64,000 nt of DNA from Zelonia costaricensis. Lineage: Eukaryota > Euglenozoa > Kinetoplastea > Trypanosomatida > Trypanosomatidae. The notes beneath the pieces were generated by a model. That model saw nothing but the letters and a program-made list of their open reading frames with translations. It had not been told where the DNA came from and did no database searches. Made by a program: the position numbers and the translations under genes. Position 1 is the stretch's first letter, and every line of letters begins with the position of its first letter. Shown here in pieces: positions 1 through 10,132 of this stretch. The stretch spans positions 1 to 64,000 of the forward strand of contig JASAOO010003463.1 of assembly GCA_030849075.1 (NCBI GenBank). The letters are read 5' to 3'.

Positions 1-1957
1 GGGGGGGGGGGGGGGGGGGGCTAGGGGAATGGAGAGGAAGCAAACAAGAACAACAACAAAGCGGTGAAGCAGGCAAAGAAGAGTGACGTAAGAAGAGTGA
101 GGGGGACGGGAGGGTGATGTTCTCTGCGGTGACGGAAAGAACTGGCAAGCGGTGAGGGCGAAACAGCAGGAAGAGACGTTTACGGAAATGGAGCAGCCAA
201 GGAGGTGAAGGACAGGGTATGAAACGGGGGAAGGAAGGAGGGGTAAGGGGGGAGGAGTGGGGGTGGAGAACAGACAAGAAACAACAACACGCTGTCCTGT
301 TTGAGCCGTGCAAGGTGCCCGACGTGCTACTGAAGCTCCGTCGAGCGTGGGTTTTGGGAGGAGGCGTAGGATATGAGCAGAACGCGTCTCTTCTTCTCCC
401 ACGCGTAAGGAGCCGCGCCAACGACTCACTCGCCGATGGCGTCCGTCAACTCCTACTCTCCGCTTCCCTCGATCGGGTAGACGGCTCGCCACTGCGTGAG
501 GACCAAATACAGGGACGCGGGACGTGCTCCCTCCTTCTTCTGAGGCCGGAGTGACACCGCCCGCTCTTTGCCGGTTCGCTGCTCCTTCCTGATTGCTCGT
601 GTCCCTTGCTCTTCCGTTCTTTTTTTTCCTACTCGCACGGGTTGCCGCCACGCAAGCACCCGCGACTCATACACTGGCGCCAGTGCGATTGCATTCATGT
701 GTGTTGGTGGTGGAGGTTGGAGTGAGAAAGAGAGGAGGACGGAAACGCGTAGCATGCGGTGTTGGTGAGGCATAACGGAGGGGCAGAAGGGGCGTGAGTG
801 GAGGGGCGAGCAACAGTGTATCCAAGCAGAGGACGCAGACCGGCGAACGCGGACATGTGGGTAGGCCGCTTCCCCGTCGCTTTCGTAGCACCGCTTCTCG
901 CGAAACGTAAGCTTGATCAGCTGCTGGCAAGAGCGCCGGGCTGCATATCATCCTGTGCACTGCACCGCACATCTCGGCAGAGCCTCCGAAGTCTCCAAGG
1001 CGCCGCTGGGGAGACTGCAGACAGCCGCAATTTACACCAGCTCTTCAGTGGATGATGGCGCTTCATCAGTCGAGGACCGTAACACGCGTGTCATTTTTTG
1101 TTTCTTGTTCCGCTTGCAGCGCCGCGCCGCTGCGGATGGAGCGGCACTGCGAGCAAGTAGCCGCACGACACGGTGCCTACGGTGACGTGTGTGTTTCTTG
1201 TTCCTCCTCCATCACAAGAATAACGAAAGAAAACACACGCGGTCGGCTGTGACCACGAGGCCACCCTCGCTTCAGCTAGCCCACTTGCTGCGTCGCCAGA
1301 CGCGTACGTTGGCAGAGCAAGAGTGAAGGAGGCAGGTGGCAGGGAAAAGTACCCACGGCGGAGAAACGACGAGAGGCGGCATGGCGAGTACCTCATCTTG
1401 AGCGCCTGCGTCCCCGCACACCTCGTAGACCCGCACCGACACTGCGCACACGAACGCGGGTCTTGAAGTGAAGGAGAAAAGAAGAAGAAAAAGAAGGCAC
1501 ACACACAAGACAGCAGGGGATGCTACTCGGCGATTCCACTCGCCAACACACAGCACCACAAACGCACACACATACGCTAAAAAAAAAAGTAAATGCGTTG
1601 GTGACAAGGACCGGGGCCGGCGGTGGGAGAACGGACAGGAAGGAGCCAGGAGCCGAGCACGGGGAGAATCAAAACCAAGGAAACAAGCGAGGCAGCCCAA
1701 CGGAAGAGAGAGAGAAAGGGACGAGAAAAGAGACAAGAAGAAAGCGCAAAGGCGCCCCGTAGAGAGTCAATCGGGGGAAGAGCGCACACGTATACGTAAA
1801 AGAGCACCAACAACGACAACCACAACAACAAAAAAGGGGAACGCTGACGCTGCGCCCATCAACTCCTCAACGCCACAGGCGTGCGTGGGTCCGCATCGGA
1901 AACGCGGGTGGATGCAGTGACGCCACGTACTCCTGGACATGACACGCGCCGCCCGCA
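1..1957. other. Non-coding end of window, no gene seen
   Basis: The stretch opens with a run of 20 G, which may be a contig edge or a simple-sequence tract. The rest is purine-rich on the plus strand with short open frames on both strands, none with recognisable protein content. It probably holds the 3' UTR of the RABL3-like gene and the leader of the next minus-strand gene beyond the window. Confidence 0.6.
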
Positions 1958-3466
1958 CTAGCGCTTCTCTTCAGGCGCGTCGTCAAACAGGAGGACATCA
2001 AAAAAGGCGAGCAGCTCGTCGAGCGAGGACTGCAGCGACATGTCGCTGTCCAGCCGACAAACATGGGCCTGCGCCACGCACTGCTCATCCTTGAGCAGCT
2101 GCTCTAGTGTCTGCTTCGTGCGGGAGTGGCCCAGGGAGACGGCCTCCTGGTACGGTCCGAAGAGCACCACCGCCATCACGTACAGGAGCGCCTGCTCGGC
2201 CTGGTAAAGCAGCCAGACACCGCGCTCGACGAGGCGCGTGCACAGGGTGATCAGGCGATTGCGCCGTCCCCGCTCCTCCCGGTACTGCTCCGAGAGAAAG
2301 AAGAAGGGATGCCACAGGCACCACAGCGCGCGGCAGGGCCACGCTAGACTGTGACCGACGCTCCAGAGCACGCGCCGCGCGCGCCCGCCCTTCACCGGCG
2401 TCTGGGGCGACTGCAGGGTGCGCAGCCTCAGCTCGAGATTGCCGTCCAACAAGGCTTCGTCTGAGATGGCACCCGAGGCGATGTGCAGGGTTTCGTTGAC
2501 GTCCTTGTTCAACCCCGCGGCGGCGGCAGGGAGCTCGTCGCCTGGCAGCTGCGTACCGACCAGCATAAAGCGCGGCAGCGCGGCGCCACCGCCCTTGCCC
2601 GCCCTCCGTGGGCTGTTGACGCTCACGCCGCCGACGCTGGGCGCCAGCGCCGCCTGCAACCACTGGTACCACTCCTTGAGGTACAGCGTGCTGGTGAGGT
2701 TGCGCCGGTGGTACACAAAGAGGACGCCGTCGTACTGGATCTGCCGCAGAGGCAGCCGCGCAATGTCGCGGTAGCCATGTGTGCCGCCGAGTTCGTGGAA
2801 CTCCACGGTTTGCGACACCGTCTGACGCCGCGGGCGTGCGGCACCGGCGCCGTTCATCTGGTGCGGTGGCGGCGCAAACGGATTGGCCGCCACGGCGCTG
2901 CGGCTGCCACCGCCGCCACCCTCGGCGACCTGCCGACGGTACGGCCCCGCACCAGCGCCGCCCATCCCGCCGTAGCCGTTGAAGGGGGCTTGCGCGGCGC
3001 CGTAGAGAGACGAAGCGGCACCGTAGCCGCCCGCGTCGCCCGGGTACAGGCCCGTTAACGCCGTCCCACCCGAGCCATTGGCGGAGTAGAGCGAGGACAT
3101 GTTCACGCCCCCGGGCGCGGCCACGGCGGCATCGCTGAGCAGCGTGGTGGTGGTGCGGCGCAGGGCATCGACGGCGAGCCCCACCGTGGGGCCCCACTCG
3201 GGCCCAAGGTCGTCCTCGTCGGCGGCGCTGCGGCGGCGACTACGCGGCTGTGCTTCGTCCGACGGCGCGGGCCCGTCATCGATGGCCTCCTCGATGGTTG
3301 TGTCGCCGAAGATGTGGTCGCACAGCCGCCGGATGAGGAGGGTCTTGCCCACCTTTGTCTCACCGACAACGAGAATGCGTGTGATGCGGTCGGGGCCGTT
3401 GCCGGGGAGCGGCGGGGTGCCGCTACTGGCGGTGGGGGAGGCGTCGAACGTCGCGTAGTACGACAT
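1958..3466 (-). CDS. RABL3-like small GTPase-related protein, 502 aa
   Basis: Ras-superfamily protein closest in pattern to RABL3. The P-loop GETKVGKT lies at residues 35-42, and the stretch WGPTVGLAVD (91-100) resembles the RABL3 switch I region. A Gly/Ala/Ser-rich insertion of about 110 residues follows before the switch II equivalent, which reads HELGG (224-228) where DxxG is usual. The guanine-specificity motif NKxD is not recognisable; GTQLPGDE (304-311) occupies its place. Two hydrophobic stretches (about 367-393 and 415-441) suggest membrane contact, unlike typical Rabs, and there is no C-terminal prenylation cysteine. The ATG at 3466 was chosen because the open frame above it only reads through leader-like (CA)n repeats. 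Human RABL3 acts in membrane trafficking and prenylation-linked Ras signalling; the role here is inferred only. Confidence 0.85.
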   Translation of the reverse strand: MSYYATFDASPTASSGTPPLPGNGPDRITRILVVGETKVGKTLLIRRLCDHIFGDTTIEEAIDDGPAPSDEAQPRSRRRSAADEDDLGPEWGPTVGLAVDALRRTTTTLLSDAAVAAPGGVNMSSLYSANGSGGTALTGLYPGDAGGYGAASSLYGAAQAPFNGYGGMGGAGAGPYRRQVAEGGGGGSRSAVAANPFAPPPHQMNGAGAARPRRQTVSQTVEFHELGGTHGYRDIARLPLRQIQYDGVLFVYHRRNLTSTLYLKEWYQWLQAALAPSVGGVSVNSPRRAGKGGGAALPRFMLVGTQLPGDELPAAAAGLNKDVNETLHIASGAISDEALLDGNLELRLRTLQSPQTPVKGGRARRVLWSVGHSLAWPCRALWCLWHPFFFLSEQYREERGRRNRLITLCTRLVERGVWLLYQAEQALLYVMAVVLFGPYQEAVSLGHSRTKQTLEQLLKDEQCVAQAHVCRLDSDMSLQSSLDELLAFFDVLLFDDAPEEKR

Positions 3467-3625
3467 GGCGCCTCGAAGCGCTTGCAAGGGGAGCGGGGAA
3501 AGGGATGAGACGGGGAAGGGAGGGGCACACGAGCTGCCAGTGCGGGGATAGACAGGGCGGCGATGAGTGAATGAACGGGGTCGATGACGATGGTGGGAGA
3601 AAAAAATCAAAGCAAGAAAACAAGA

Positions 3626-3661
3626 ACACACACAAACACACACACACACACACACACACAC
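3626..3661. repeat. (CA)n microsatellite
   Basis: Near-perfect CA dinucleotide tract on the plus strand. It lies between the predicted splice acceptor and the ATG of the RABL3-like gene, so it is probably in its 5' UTR. Confidence 0.9.
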
Positions 3662-3790
3662 GTACCGGAAAACGCAATGACGGAGTCGGATGGGAAGAAA
3701 CGAAGAGATGGGAAGCTTGAGAAAACGGCGCGCACGCCCAGGCACAGGGAAACGCGCACAGCGACACGTTCGCAGCAATGCCAGCCGCGG

Positions 3791-3823
3791 CTCCAGGGAG
3801 GGGAGGGGGGGGGAGGGCGGGGG
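3791..3823 (-). promoter_or_regulatory. Candidate spliced-leader acceptor, RABL3-like gene
   Basis: On the minus strand a C/T-rich tract (complement of 3793-3823) is followed at once by the first AG (complement of CT at 3791-3792). Use of it would give a 5' UTR of about 324 nt. Confidence 0.5.
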
Positions 3824-4494
3824 CAAACGGGGTCGCAGTTTTCGAGGAAGCGCGCTAGAAAAACAGAGAGTACGAGCAGGACAGTGTGGGAGCAATGCCG
3901 ACTGGGACGCAATGAAGAATGGAAAGGCGTGCGTGAGCTGCGGGGCAAGACGCTCGCAAACAGCGCACTAAACACACGGCTGGGAGATCTGAGTTTGGGG
4001 GACCCTGCGGAGGACGGGGAGAGGAGGAGCGAGAGAAGAGAAGAGGAGTGAACGTATGCGTGCAGTAGTCCTGCCGCTACGCTGCCGCCTCTTGGCACGA
4101 GAGCGGAGGCCGAGAGCAGACTCACAGATTGGTGCAGCTTTGACTCCACGCCAAGAGGCATTCCGTAGTGGCGACGGAGAGGGCTTTTAGTGCATGTTGA
4201 TGGGTCGCGTTCCGATGCGTGTGCAACAAAGCACCAGACCCGAAGTGCCGAGGTAGTTCCCCCGCAGATAGCAGAGAGCACCCCTCGCGAAGTTCTCCAT
4301 TCCTTGATTTCCCTTTTTGTTGTTGTTGTTAATTGGGAGTAGTGGAGAAGCCAGCACGTGCTTGGGAGTGCCTCAACACTGTGGCACACTTGCACAGACG
4401 CGAGTCTCGTCGCTGTCTCTCTCCCCCTTCACTCAGCATAAAAACCCCTCCCTTCCGAATACAAACATACCGAAGACGCCACTTCGATGCTATG

Positions 4495-6027
4495 TCAGTC
4501 GCGCATGCGCCAAATCTTGACGCTCTTGTCGCTCTCAGCCGTGATGAGCCGCGTTCCGGACACGTCGAACGTCATGGCGTTGATGCCGCCCTCGCCTTGC
4601 AGCGTGCCTGGCAGCGACTTGGTCTTCGTCCACTGGTACGGGGCGTAGTGCTTGCCCACCACCCGCCGCGGCTGCGGGCGATTCCAGTCGTACAAGGCAA
4701 GCTCGCCGTCCTGGCTGCCCACGGCGAGGACGTTGCGCGGACTCATCGCGCAGCAGCTCCAGCGATAGGCGAGCTCCTCCTCAGTTTCCGCCTCGGCCGC
4801 CCCGCCTTTCCGCCTGCTGTGGTAGTCGTCTACCACACGCGTGCTGGCGTTGGCGACGAACTCGCCGGTCGGCAGCTTCCAGACCCGCACCTCGTCGGCG
4901 CCGCACGATACGAGCGTGTCGCCAGACGCCGTGAAGGCCATCCCGCGCACCGGCTTCTTGTGCCGCGTGAGGCGCTGCACTGGCCTACCGGCTGCCAGGT
5001 CCCAGAGGAAGATGAACCCGTCGCTGCCCCCAGAGAGCACCTGTGGCTCCTCCTGCTGCACGAGCAGCGACATGACGCTGTCGGTGTGGCCCACCATGGT
5101 GTGCACCACGGCACGGGAACGCAGGTCGAAGACCCGCACCGTCTTGTCGCGACTGCCACTCACCACAATGTCCAGCGATGGGTGCGCAGCGACGCAGTGC
5201 ACGGAGCTCTTGTGCCCGAAGAACTCGCGCACCACCTCGTTGCGCTCGAGGTCCCAGCACTTGACGGAGTGGTCGTCGCTGCCGCTGAACATGTACGGTG
5301 AGACCTTGCTCAGCGCGATGGCGCGCACGCACTCTTTGTGCCCCGTCAGGTTCATCTTGAGCACCCCCGTCTCGAGGTCCCAGACCTTGATCACAGCGTC
5401 AAAGCCGCCGGTGGCGAACCACTTGTTGCCCGGCTCGACCGCCGTGGCCCAGACCCAGCCCTGGTGCCCCACCAGCACCTTCGCCAGCTTCCACTTGGGT
5501 GGAGGGGAGTACTGCTGCTCGGCCGCTTCGTCTGCCGCGGCTTTTGAGATGACCAGCGCGCTACGCGCCTTGAGCTCCTCCGGGTTCACGTTGAGAATGT
5601 CGCTCCCACTCTCGCGGGCCCGCTTCAGGGTGAGGGCGCCGCTGCCCATTGGCGCAGCCGCGTGCTTTCTGGTCCGCGCTGCACTGGTGTCCGCCACCAC
5701 CGTCAAGATTCCCTGCCGCACCGCCTCCTGGCCGGCGACGTGCGGCGGCGTGGCACCGGCGTCGGTGCGGTGCGCGGTATCTGCCGCCGACGGAGGGGGA
5801 GGCGCAACGGGCGGGGGTGCGGTGCGCGGGTACAAGGCACGCCAGAGTACGTTGGCGCGGAGCCGCAGCGCGTCACACATGATGGCGGTGCCATTCTTGC
5901 CGCTGCGAGACAGGTGTGGCGGCTCCTCCGGGTCGAAGCTCGGGGCGCTCATGATGGCAACCCCGTGCAGCTCCTGGGCGGCGGCCGCGTTGGCCACGAG
6001 CAGCTCCGGTGGACTCGTCGGCTCCAT
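4495..6027 (-). CDS. PRL1: PRL1/Prp46 WD40 splicing factor, 510 aa
   Basis: WD40 protein of the pleiotropic regulator 1 (Prp46/PLRG1) family, a core component of the Prp19-associated complex of the spliceosome. An N-terminal region of about 175 residues, Pro/Ala-rich, is followed by the PRL1-type lead-in [19 protein letters not shown] (175-193) and seven WD repeats to residue 507. Repeat motifs include [11 protein letters not shown] (248-258), [13 protein letters not shown] (290-302) and the terminal [12 protein letters not shown]. Repeat 6 contains a loop of about 20 residues, as other family members have. The ATG at 6027 opens the frame and lies about 20 nt below the predicted splice acceptor. 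In trypanosomatids this factor would serve trans-splicing and the rare cis-splicing, in the nucleus. Family assignment is firm. Confidence 0.95.
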   Translation of the reverse strand: MEPTSPPELLVANAAAAQELHGVAIMSAPSFDPEEPPHLSRSGKNGTAIMCDALRLRANVLWRALYPRTAPPPVAPPPPSAADTAHRTDAGATPPHVAGQEAVRQGILTVVADTSAARTRKHAAAPMGSGALTLKRARESGSDILNVNPEELKARSALVISKAAADEAAEQQYSPPPKWKLAKVLVGHQGWVWATAVEPGNKWFATGGFDAVIKVWDLETGVLKMNLTGHKECVRAIALSKVSPYMFSGSDDHSVKCWDLERNEVVREFFGHKSSVHCVAAHPSLDIVVSGSRDKTVRVFDLRSRAVVHTMVGHTDSVMSLLVQQEEPQVLSGGSDGFIFLWDLAAGRPVQRLTRHKKPVRGMAFTASGDTLVSCGADEVRVWKLPTGEFVANASTRVVDDYHSRRKGGAAEAETEEELAYRWSCCAMSPRNVLAVGSQDGELALYDWNRPQPRRVVGKHYAPYQWTKTKSLPGTLQGEGGINAMTFDVSGTRLITAESDKSVKIWRMRD

Positions 6028-6942
6028 GACTCACACCTTTCCTCGTGCTGAGCGTGCGTGTTTGTGCGTTGAGTGAGGTACAGTTGGAAGAGAAAGGGTT
6101 GGGTGAGTGATGGGGAGAGTACAAAGGAGAAAAAAAGAAGCGGTTTGACCACGGTGTCCCCGGAAAGGCAGTCATCGACGTGTCGGTACACCAAGGGAGC
6201 AAAAGTGGAAGGCAAAAGGCGAAGAGGGTACGTCCTGGGTGAAACCTGGCGGCTGGCGTCTTTCATGACATCCATACTCGACGAGGAGGCTGTACTCGTG
6301 TCAGTTTGCACACATACGCAACGAGGTTGTGGCTTTGTTTTCGCCGTGTGGGACTGCGTGCGTCCTTCGTGCCCAGGCTGGCGGCCATGGGAAGTGAGGG
6401 AGGGGGTGGGGGGAGCGCGAAGGACCCACAGGGGCAGAGGACGCACGGAATCCTCGATGAGACGTCCGCCAGTGCCGCGGAGAGCAAATACTTGACTGCG
6501 TGCAAGGGCCTTTGGCTGCTCGTCGTCTCGCACCACACTGGGCATCTGCAACTGTCTTCTTTGTTTTTCTTTCGGTCCTCGCTGCACCCCTGTGGATGCC
6601 CTTTGCAGAAGCGGGCGACGAAACAAACTAGAAACACGCCCACTGGGCGTCTCAGGACCACGTTGGTGAGAAGGCGGCGGCAAAGTGGGTGTGGCGAGCA
6701 CTCGTCCGACAACGTGGTGCCTTCCCTCCCCCCCTCCCTCCCGCCCCCGCCCCAGACGTGCTTGTCCACACAAACGCAGAGAACTCCCACGCCATGCACC
6801 AGTCCACGTTTAATCTGTGACAACCCTCACACGAAGCTGACGTACCCCAGCACCGCTAAGCACGTCATGCAGAGATGACGATGCGCGCCACGGACATTCA
6901 CACAGCGCACGTGAGGACAAAGGCCGTCAGCGCACCCGCGTC
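6028..6942. other. Intergenic region between PRL1 and PPR genes
   Basis: Contains the leader of PRL1 and the 3' UTR of the PPR gene. Short open frames on both strands are low-complexity and not convincing. Confidence 0.6.
6048..6146 (-). promoter_or_regulatory. Candidate spliced-leader acceptor, PRL1
   Basis: A pyrimidine-rich minus-strand stretch (complement of about 6087-6146, interrupted) leads to the first AG at the complement of 6048-6049, about 20 nt before the ATG. Confidence 0.4.
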
Positions 6943-7779
6943 TCACTTGCCCTGCTCTGCGGCGCGGATGGCCGTGGCAGGGTCGGAGTCGGGCACATAC
7001 GCATCCCACTTCGACGCCTTCACCCGCACCGCCAGGCTATCTGCCTGCCCGTCGAGCGCGGTGCCCTGGAAGACTTCCTTGAGCAGCGTGCGCGTGTACT
7101 CGAGCGGCTCGTAGCCGTCCGCCACCATGCGAGCGTACACGCGCTGCGCCGCCGCGTGGTCCTTGGCCGCCGTGCAGGCGCCGAGCACGGTGTTGTAGGT
7201 TACCTCGTTCGGCCGCACCTGGCTCGGATCCGTCATGCGTGTCGCAAGGAGCGCCTCGGCGGGGGCGCACACGCCGGCCCGCCGGCAGCCGTCCATGGCC
7301 GCCGTGTAGGTAATGACGTTGGGCGCAATGAGAAGCTCCTCGCACTGGTCCAGCACTTGGAACGCCTTCTCCCACTGCCCGCACCGCGCACACGCCGTGA
7401 CGAGTGCCGTCATGGTCGTGACGTTCGGTGGCACCTCGGCGAGTCGCATGTCGGCGAAGACGCGCAGAGCCAGGTCCAGCTTCTTGGCGTTGGCGCAGCC
7501 GTTGATCAAAGTGGTGTACGTGTACACGTTCGGGGCCACCTTGTTGGCCTTCATTTGCCGGAACATCGCCATGGCCGTGTCCATCTCGCCAGCCCGCGCA
7601 CACGCCTTGATCACCGTCGTGTAGTGAAACACGTTGCGGTGCACGAGGCTCGTCTGCTGCATGTGCTCAAAGGTGCGCAAGGCGCCCTCCCAGTTACCTG
7701 ACCGCGCAAAAGCGTTGAGCTCCTCGGTGAGCCACCGCGACGTGAAGCGAGCCACGCGAGCCTCCGAAAGCGACGCCAT
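6943..7779 (-). CDS. Pentatricopeptide repeat (PPR) protein, 278 aa
   Basis: About six consecutive PPR motifs fill residues 16-226. Each carries the 35-residue pattern with Pro-Asn at the repeat boundary (VAPNVYTYTTLINGC at 81-95, VPPNVTTMTAL at 116-126, IAPNVITYTAAMDGC at 151-165, VRPNEVTYNTVLGAC at 188-202). PPR proteins bind single-stranded RNA, one base per repeat, and in trypanosomatids most act in the mitochondrion on kinetoplast transcripts or ribosomes. The first 17 residues, MASLSEARVARFTSRWL, are basic and amphipathic, consistent with an import signal. The ATG at 7779 is preferred over the open frame extending to 7875, which would cross the predicted splice acceptor near 7877. The tail after residue 230 has no repeats. 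RNA target unknown. Confidence 0.93.
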   Translation of the reverse strand: MASLSEARVARFTSRWLTEELNAFARSGNWEGALRTFEHMQQTSLVHRNVFHYTTVIKACARAGEMDTAMAMFRQMKANKVAPNVYTYTTLINGCANAKKLDLALRVFADMRLAEVPPNVTTMTALVTACARCGQWEKAFQVLDQCEELLIAPNVITYTAAMDGCRRAGVCAPAEALLATRMTDPSQVRPNEVTYNTVLGACTAAKDHAAAQRVYARMVADGYEPLEYTRTLLKEVFQGTALDGQADSLAVRVKASKWDAYVPDSDPATAIRAAEQGK

Positions 7780-8632
7780 GGAAACGCAGCGACAGGTGTG
7801 GCACGCTATGAAGTGAATGCGTTGTCTTGCTTGTGGGCTTCTGTCACGAGATACCCGGCCAGGGCAGCGGCTCACGCTGAAGAGAACGAGAGGGGGGGGG
7901 GAAGCAGGAAAGTCCTAAAAATGCCCCAGGCAGGTATACAACTATAAATATATATATACGTGTGTGTGTCTGCAACGTGTGCGCGCTTGGCGAGAACGTG
8001 TACCGCGCACGCTGTTTACGACACCGAGCAAACCGAGAGCCCGCTGCACACACTGCGTGTACTTCTCTTCTTTTTCTTTTCCTCCGCTTGCCGGCCCCAC
8101 GGCGTCCGCGTAGCGATACGTCCACGACAGAAAAGAAGCAAGAGAAGGGCCAAAAGGGTGAGGGAGGACGGTTGGCAGGGAGGACAACGCGCGACGGCAC
8201 GTTCACACGGCGTTGGATGGTCTGGCGCTGGGGCCTCGAAGGTGCGTCAGCCCCCTCCGTCCCTCTTCGTCTCTCGACTGCGGGCCGAGAAAGAGAGAAG
8301 GAAAGCAACGATCGAATTGCCCCTTCGACACGTTTCGGTCAACCGCCTTCAGCTGGTGTTTTTGTTTCTCCTTTTCCTCCGCTATTGCCCACAGCGCCGC
8401 TTTTTGAGCGCGCACGCTGTCTCTGTACTCGGAAAAAAGCAAAACGAGTTGGACAGTGTGAGACACGAAGAGAACCCACGCTTGTGTGTGTGTGTGTGTC
8501 TTTGCTCGGCGTTGCTTGTCCGGTTTCTTCGTGCGGAGTCCAGCCAGCTGCGCTGCGCTGCACCGCGGAAGCAAGCGTCTCCACAAGGCACGCTCACAGA
8601 GGGTGGCATTCACGCCTACGCACATTCCTGCT
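7780..8632. other. Intergenic region between PPR and methyltransferase genes
   Basis: Holds an AT/GT tract at about 7944-7969, the splice signal of the PPR gene, and the 3' UTR of the methyltransferase gene. No other gene supported. Confidence 0.6.
7877..7911 (-). promoter_or_regulatory. Candidate spliced-leader acceptor, PPR gene
   Basis: A minus-strand C/T tract (complement of 7879-7911) ends in TTCAG, the AG being the complement of 7877-7878. Predicted 5' UTR is about 98 nt. Confidence 0.5.
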
Positions 8633-10132
8633 TCACGATGTCCAGAGTCGGCTGCGTACTCCGTTGTGCTGGTAGGTTTTCGCCTTGACAAGCCACGAGT
8701 GGTGCGGAAGCCAACCCGGAAGCAGCGCTTCGTAAACGTTGAAGGCTGCGTCGGCGTCCGACTTGGTTATCTTCAGTGAGCGGGCGTCCGTCACCGCATC
8801 GCCGGCCGCAACGCAGACCACGACGCTCTCGCTCCACCCGCGCAGGTTCACCGCCTGCACGTTGCCCTTGCCAAACACCGTTTGGTACGGCGCCACGGCC
8901 TCTGCGGACGGAAGCTGGTGTTCATTCAGTACGAGCAAACCACCAGGGCGCAGCTTCGCGCGCGCGGCACGGACCCACGGGTGTAAGTTGCGCATGGTCG
9001 CCTGCATCGGCTCGAAGACGTCCATGTAGATGAAGTCGAAGCTGCGTGACGGCAGCTTCGCAAAGCACGTCTCAGCGTCCTGAAGATGCACATGCATGTT
9101 TGTGTCCGCGTCAGAGAGGGTGCTCATCTGTCGGCACGAGGCCACCACGGCCGGCTCGACCTCCACCACCTCGATGACGGCCTCGCTGCCGAGGACGAGG
9201 CGGAGGGCAAGGGCCATGCTGTTGCCGCCCATGCCCAGGATAAGCACCCGCGCCGTTGGGGGTGGACACCACTGCCGCAGCGTCGCGGTAGCATTGGCGA
9301 CGGCGCTTGTGCTCGCTACCGCGGCGGCAACAACGCCTTTCCTTGTTGGCATAGGCGGCTGCTCCGTAGGTGGAGGAGGTGCCACAGGCATCGGCGCTGC
9401 CTCGCCGGGTCCGTTGCCAGAGGCGGCGGCACCGGCAACGGCGGCGGCGCGGCACACCTCGATGGGCGCGTCCAGCTCCCGCATAAGCTGCGACACGGCG
9501 CAGCGCCGCTTCGCGCACGTGTGGTGCAGCCGCAGTGATGTGTACACGACAAAGGAGAAGGCCACCATGGAGCCGCCGACACACTGGAGAACGTGCGGGG
9601 CGTCGCGCAGCACGACAGACTGCACGTGGAAGCTGTGCGTGCTGCCAGCGCCATTCTTGTAGGCGTCCTCGTGCACAAAGTGCACCGTGTCGATGGTGTG
9701 CACCCGCACCGCCTCGTCGCTCGCGTCGTCAGAGGACTGCGTGGCACCCGCCTCGGACGGCGACGGCGTGACGGCCTCAGCCGCCGCCGCGCAGTCCATC
9801 TTGAGACTATGGCACCGGCTGGTTTTGCGCGTGGCCTGTGGCGGCGCGCGAGCGGGCCGCAATCTCACCGTGGTGCGGGCCCAGACGACGTCGACGCGCT
9901 TGAACACTTTGCACGGGATGCGGCAAAGCAGGCTCGTGTTGCGCGACTCTACCGTGGGCAAGCGGCGGGTGGCGATGCGCAGGTCCTGGAAGCAGCGCCA
10001 GAACGGCAGCGTGCGGTCCACCTCCGTCTCCACGCCGCGTTTGATGAACTCGTCGGAGACGCGGCGGCGCTTCGTCGTGTGGAAGCTAAGCTCGCCGGCG
10101 CTGCGCTTCCGCCTCTGCGCTTCAGGCGGCAT
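8633..10132 (-). CDS. Spermidine-synthase-like methyltransferase, 499 aa
   Basis: The C-terminal 210 residues form a class I (Rossmann) S-adenosylmethionine methyltransferase-like domain of the spermidine synthase type. The glycine motif is VLILGMGGNS (296-305), an acidic end of strand 2 is VEVEP (324-328), an acidic residue precedes the substrate site in DAETCF (352-357), and strand 4 reads FDFIYMDVFEP (365-375). LRPGGLLVLNEHQ (395-407) completes the fold. The order resembles the C-terminal half of METTL13-type protein methyltransferases; polyamine synthesis cannot be excluded, but the N-terminal beta domain of true spermidine synthases is not obvious. The first 110 residues are basic with a KRRR cluster (21-24) that could direct it to the nucleus. 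An Ala/Pro-rich loop sits at about 230-290. The ATG at 10132 is the first in frame below the predicted acceptor. Confidence 0.88.
   Translation of the reverse strand: MPPEAQRRKRSAGELSFHTTKRRRVSDEFIKRGVETEVDRTLPFWRCFQDLRIATRRLPTVESRNTSLLCRIPCKVFKRVDVVWARTTVRLRPARAPPQATRKTSRCHSLKMDCAAAAEAVTPSPSEAGATQSSDDASDEAVRVHTIDTVHFVHEDAYKNGAGSTHSFHVQSVVLRDAPHVLQCVGGSMVAFSFVVYTSLRLHHTCAKRRCAVSQLMRELDAPIEVCRAAAVAGAAASGNGPGEAAPMPVAPPPPTEQPPMPTRKGVVAAAVASTSAVANATATLRQWCPPPTARVLILGMGGNSMALALRLVLGSEAVIEVVEVEPAVVASCRQMSTLSDADTNMHVHLQDAETCFAKLPSRSFDFIYMDVFEPMQATMRNLHPWVRAARAKLRPGGLLVLNEHQLPSAEAVAPYQTVFGKGNVQAVNLRGWSESVVVCVAAGDAVTDARSLKITKSDADAAFNVYEALLPGWLPHHSWLVKAKTYQHNGVRSRLWTS

Larger units (their letters stand above)
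3467..4494. other. Intergenic region between RABL3-like and PRL1 genes
   Basis: Holds the leader side of the RABL3-like gene (CA repeat, polypyrimidine tract on the minus strand near 3793-3823) and the 3' UTR of PRL1. No additional gene seen. Confidence 0.6.

Noticed and set aside
3467..3895. N-terminal extension of the RABL3-like protein to 645 residues
   Set aside because: The extra 143 codons translate CA-repeat and pyrimidine-tract DNA and cross the predicted splice acceptor.
4841..6076. Plus-strand open frame of 411 codons
   Set aside because: Antisense shadow of PRL1, whose WD repeats are unmistakable.
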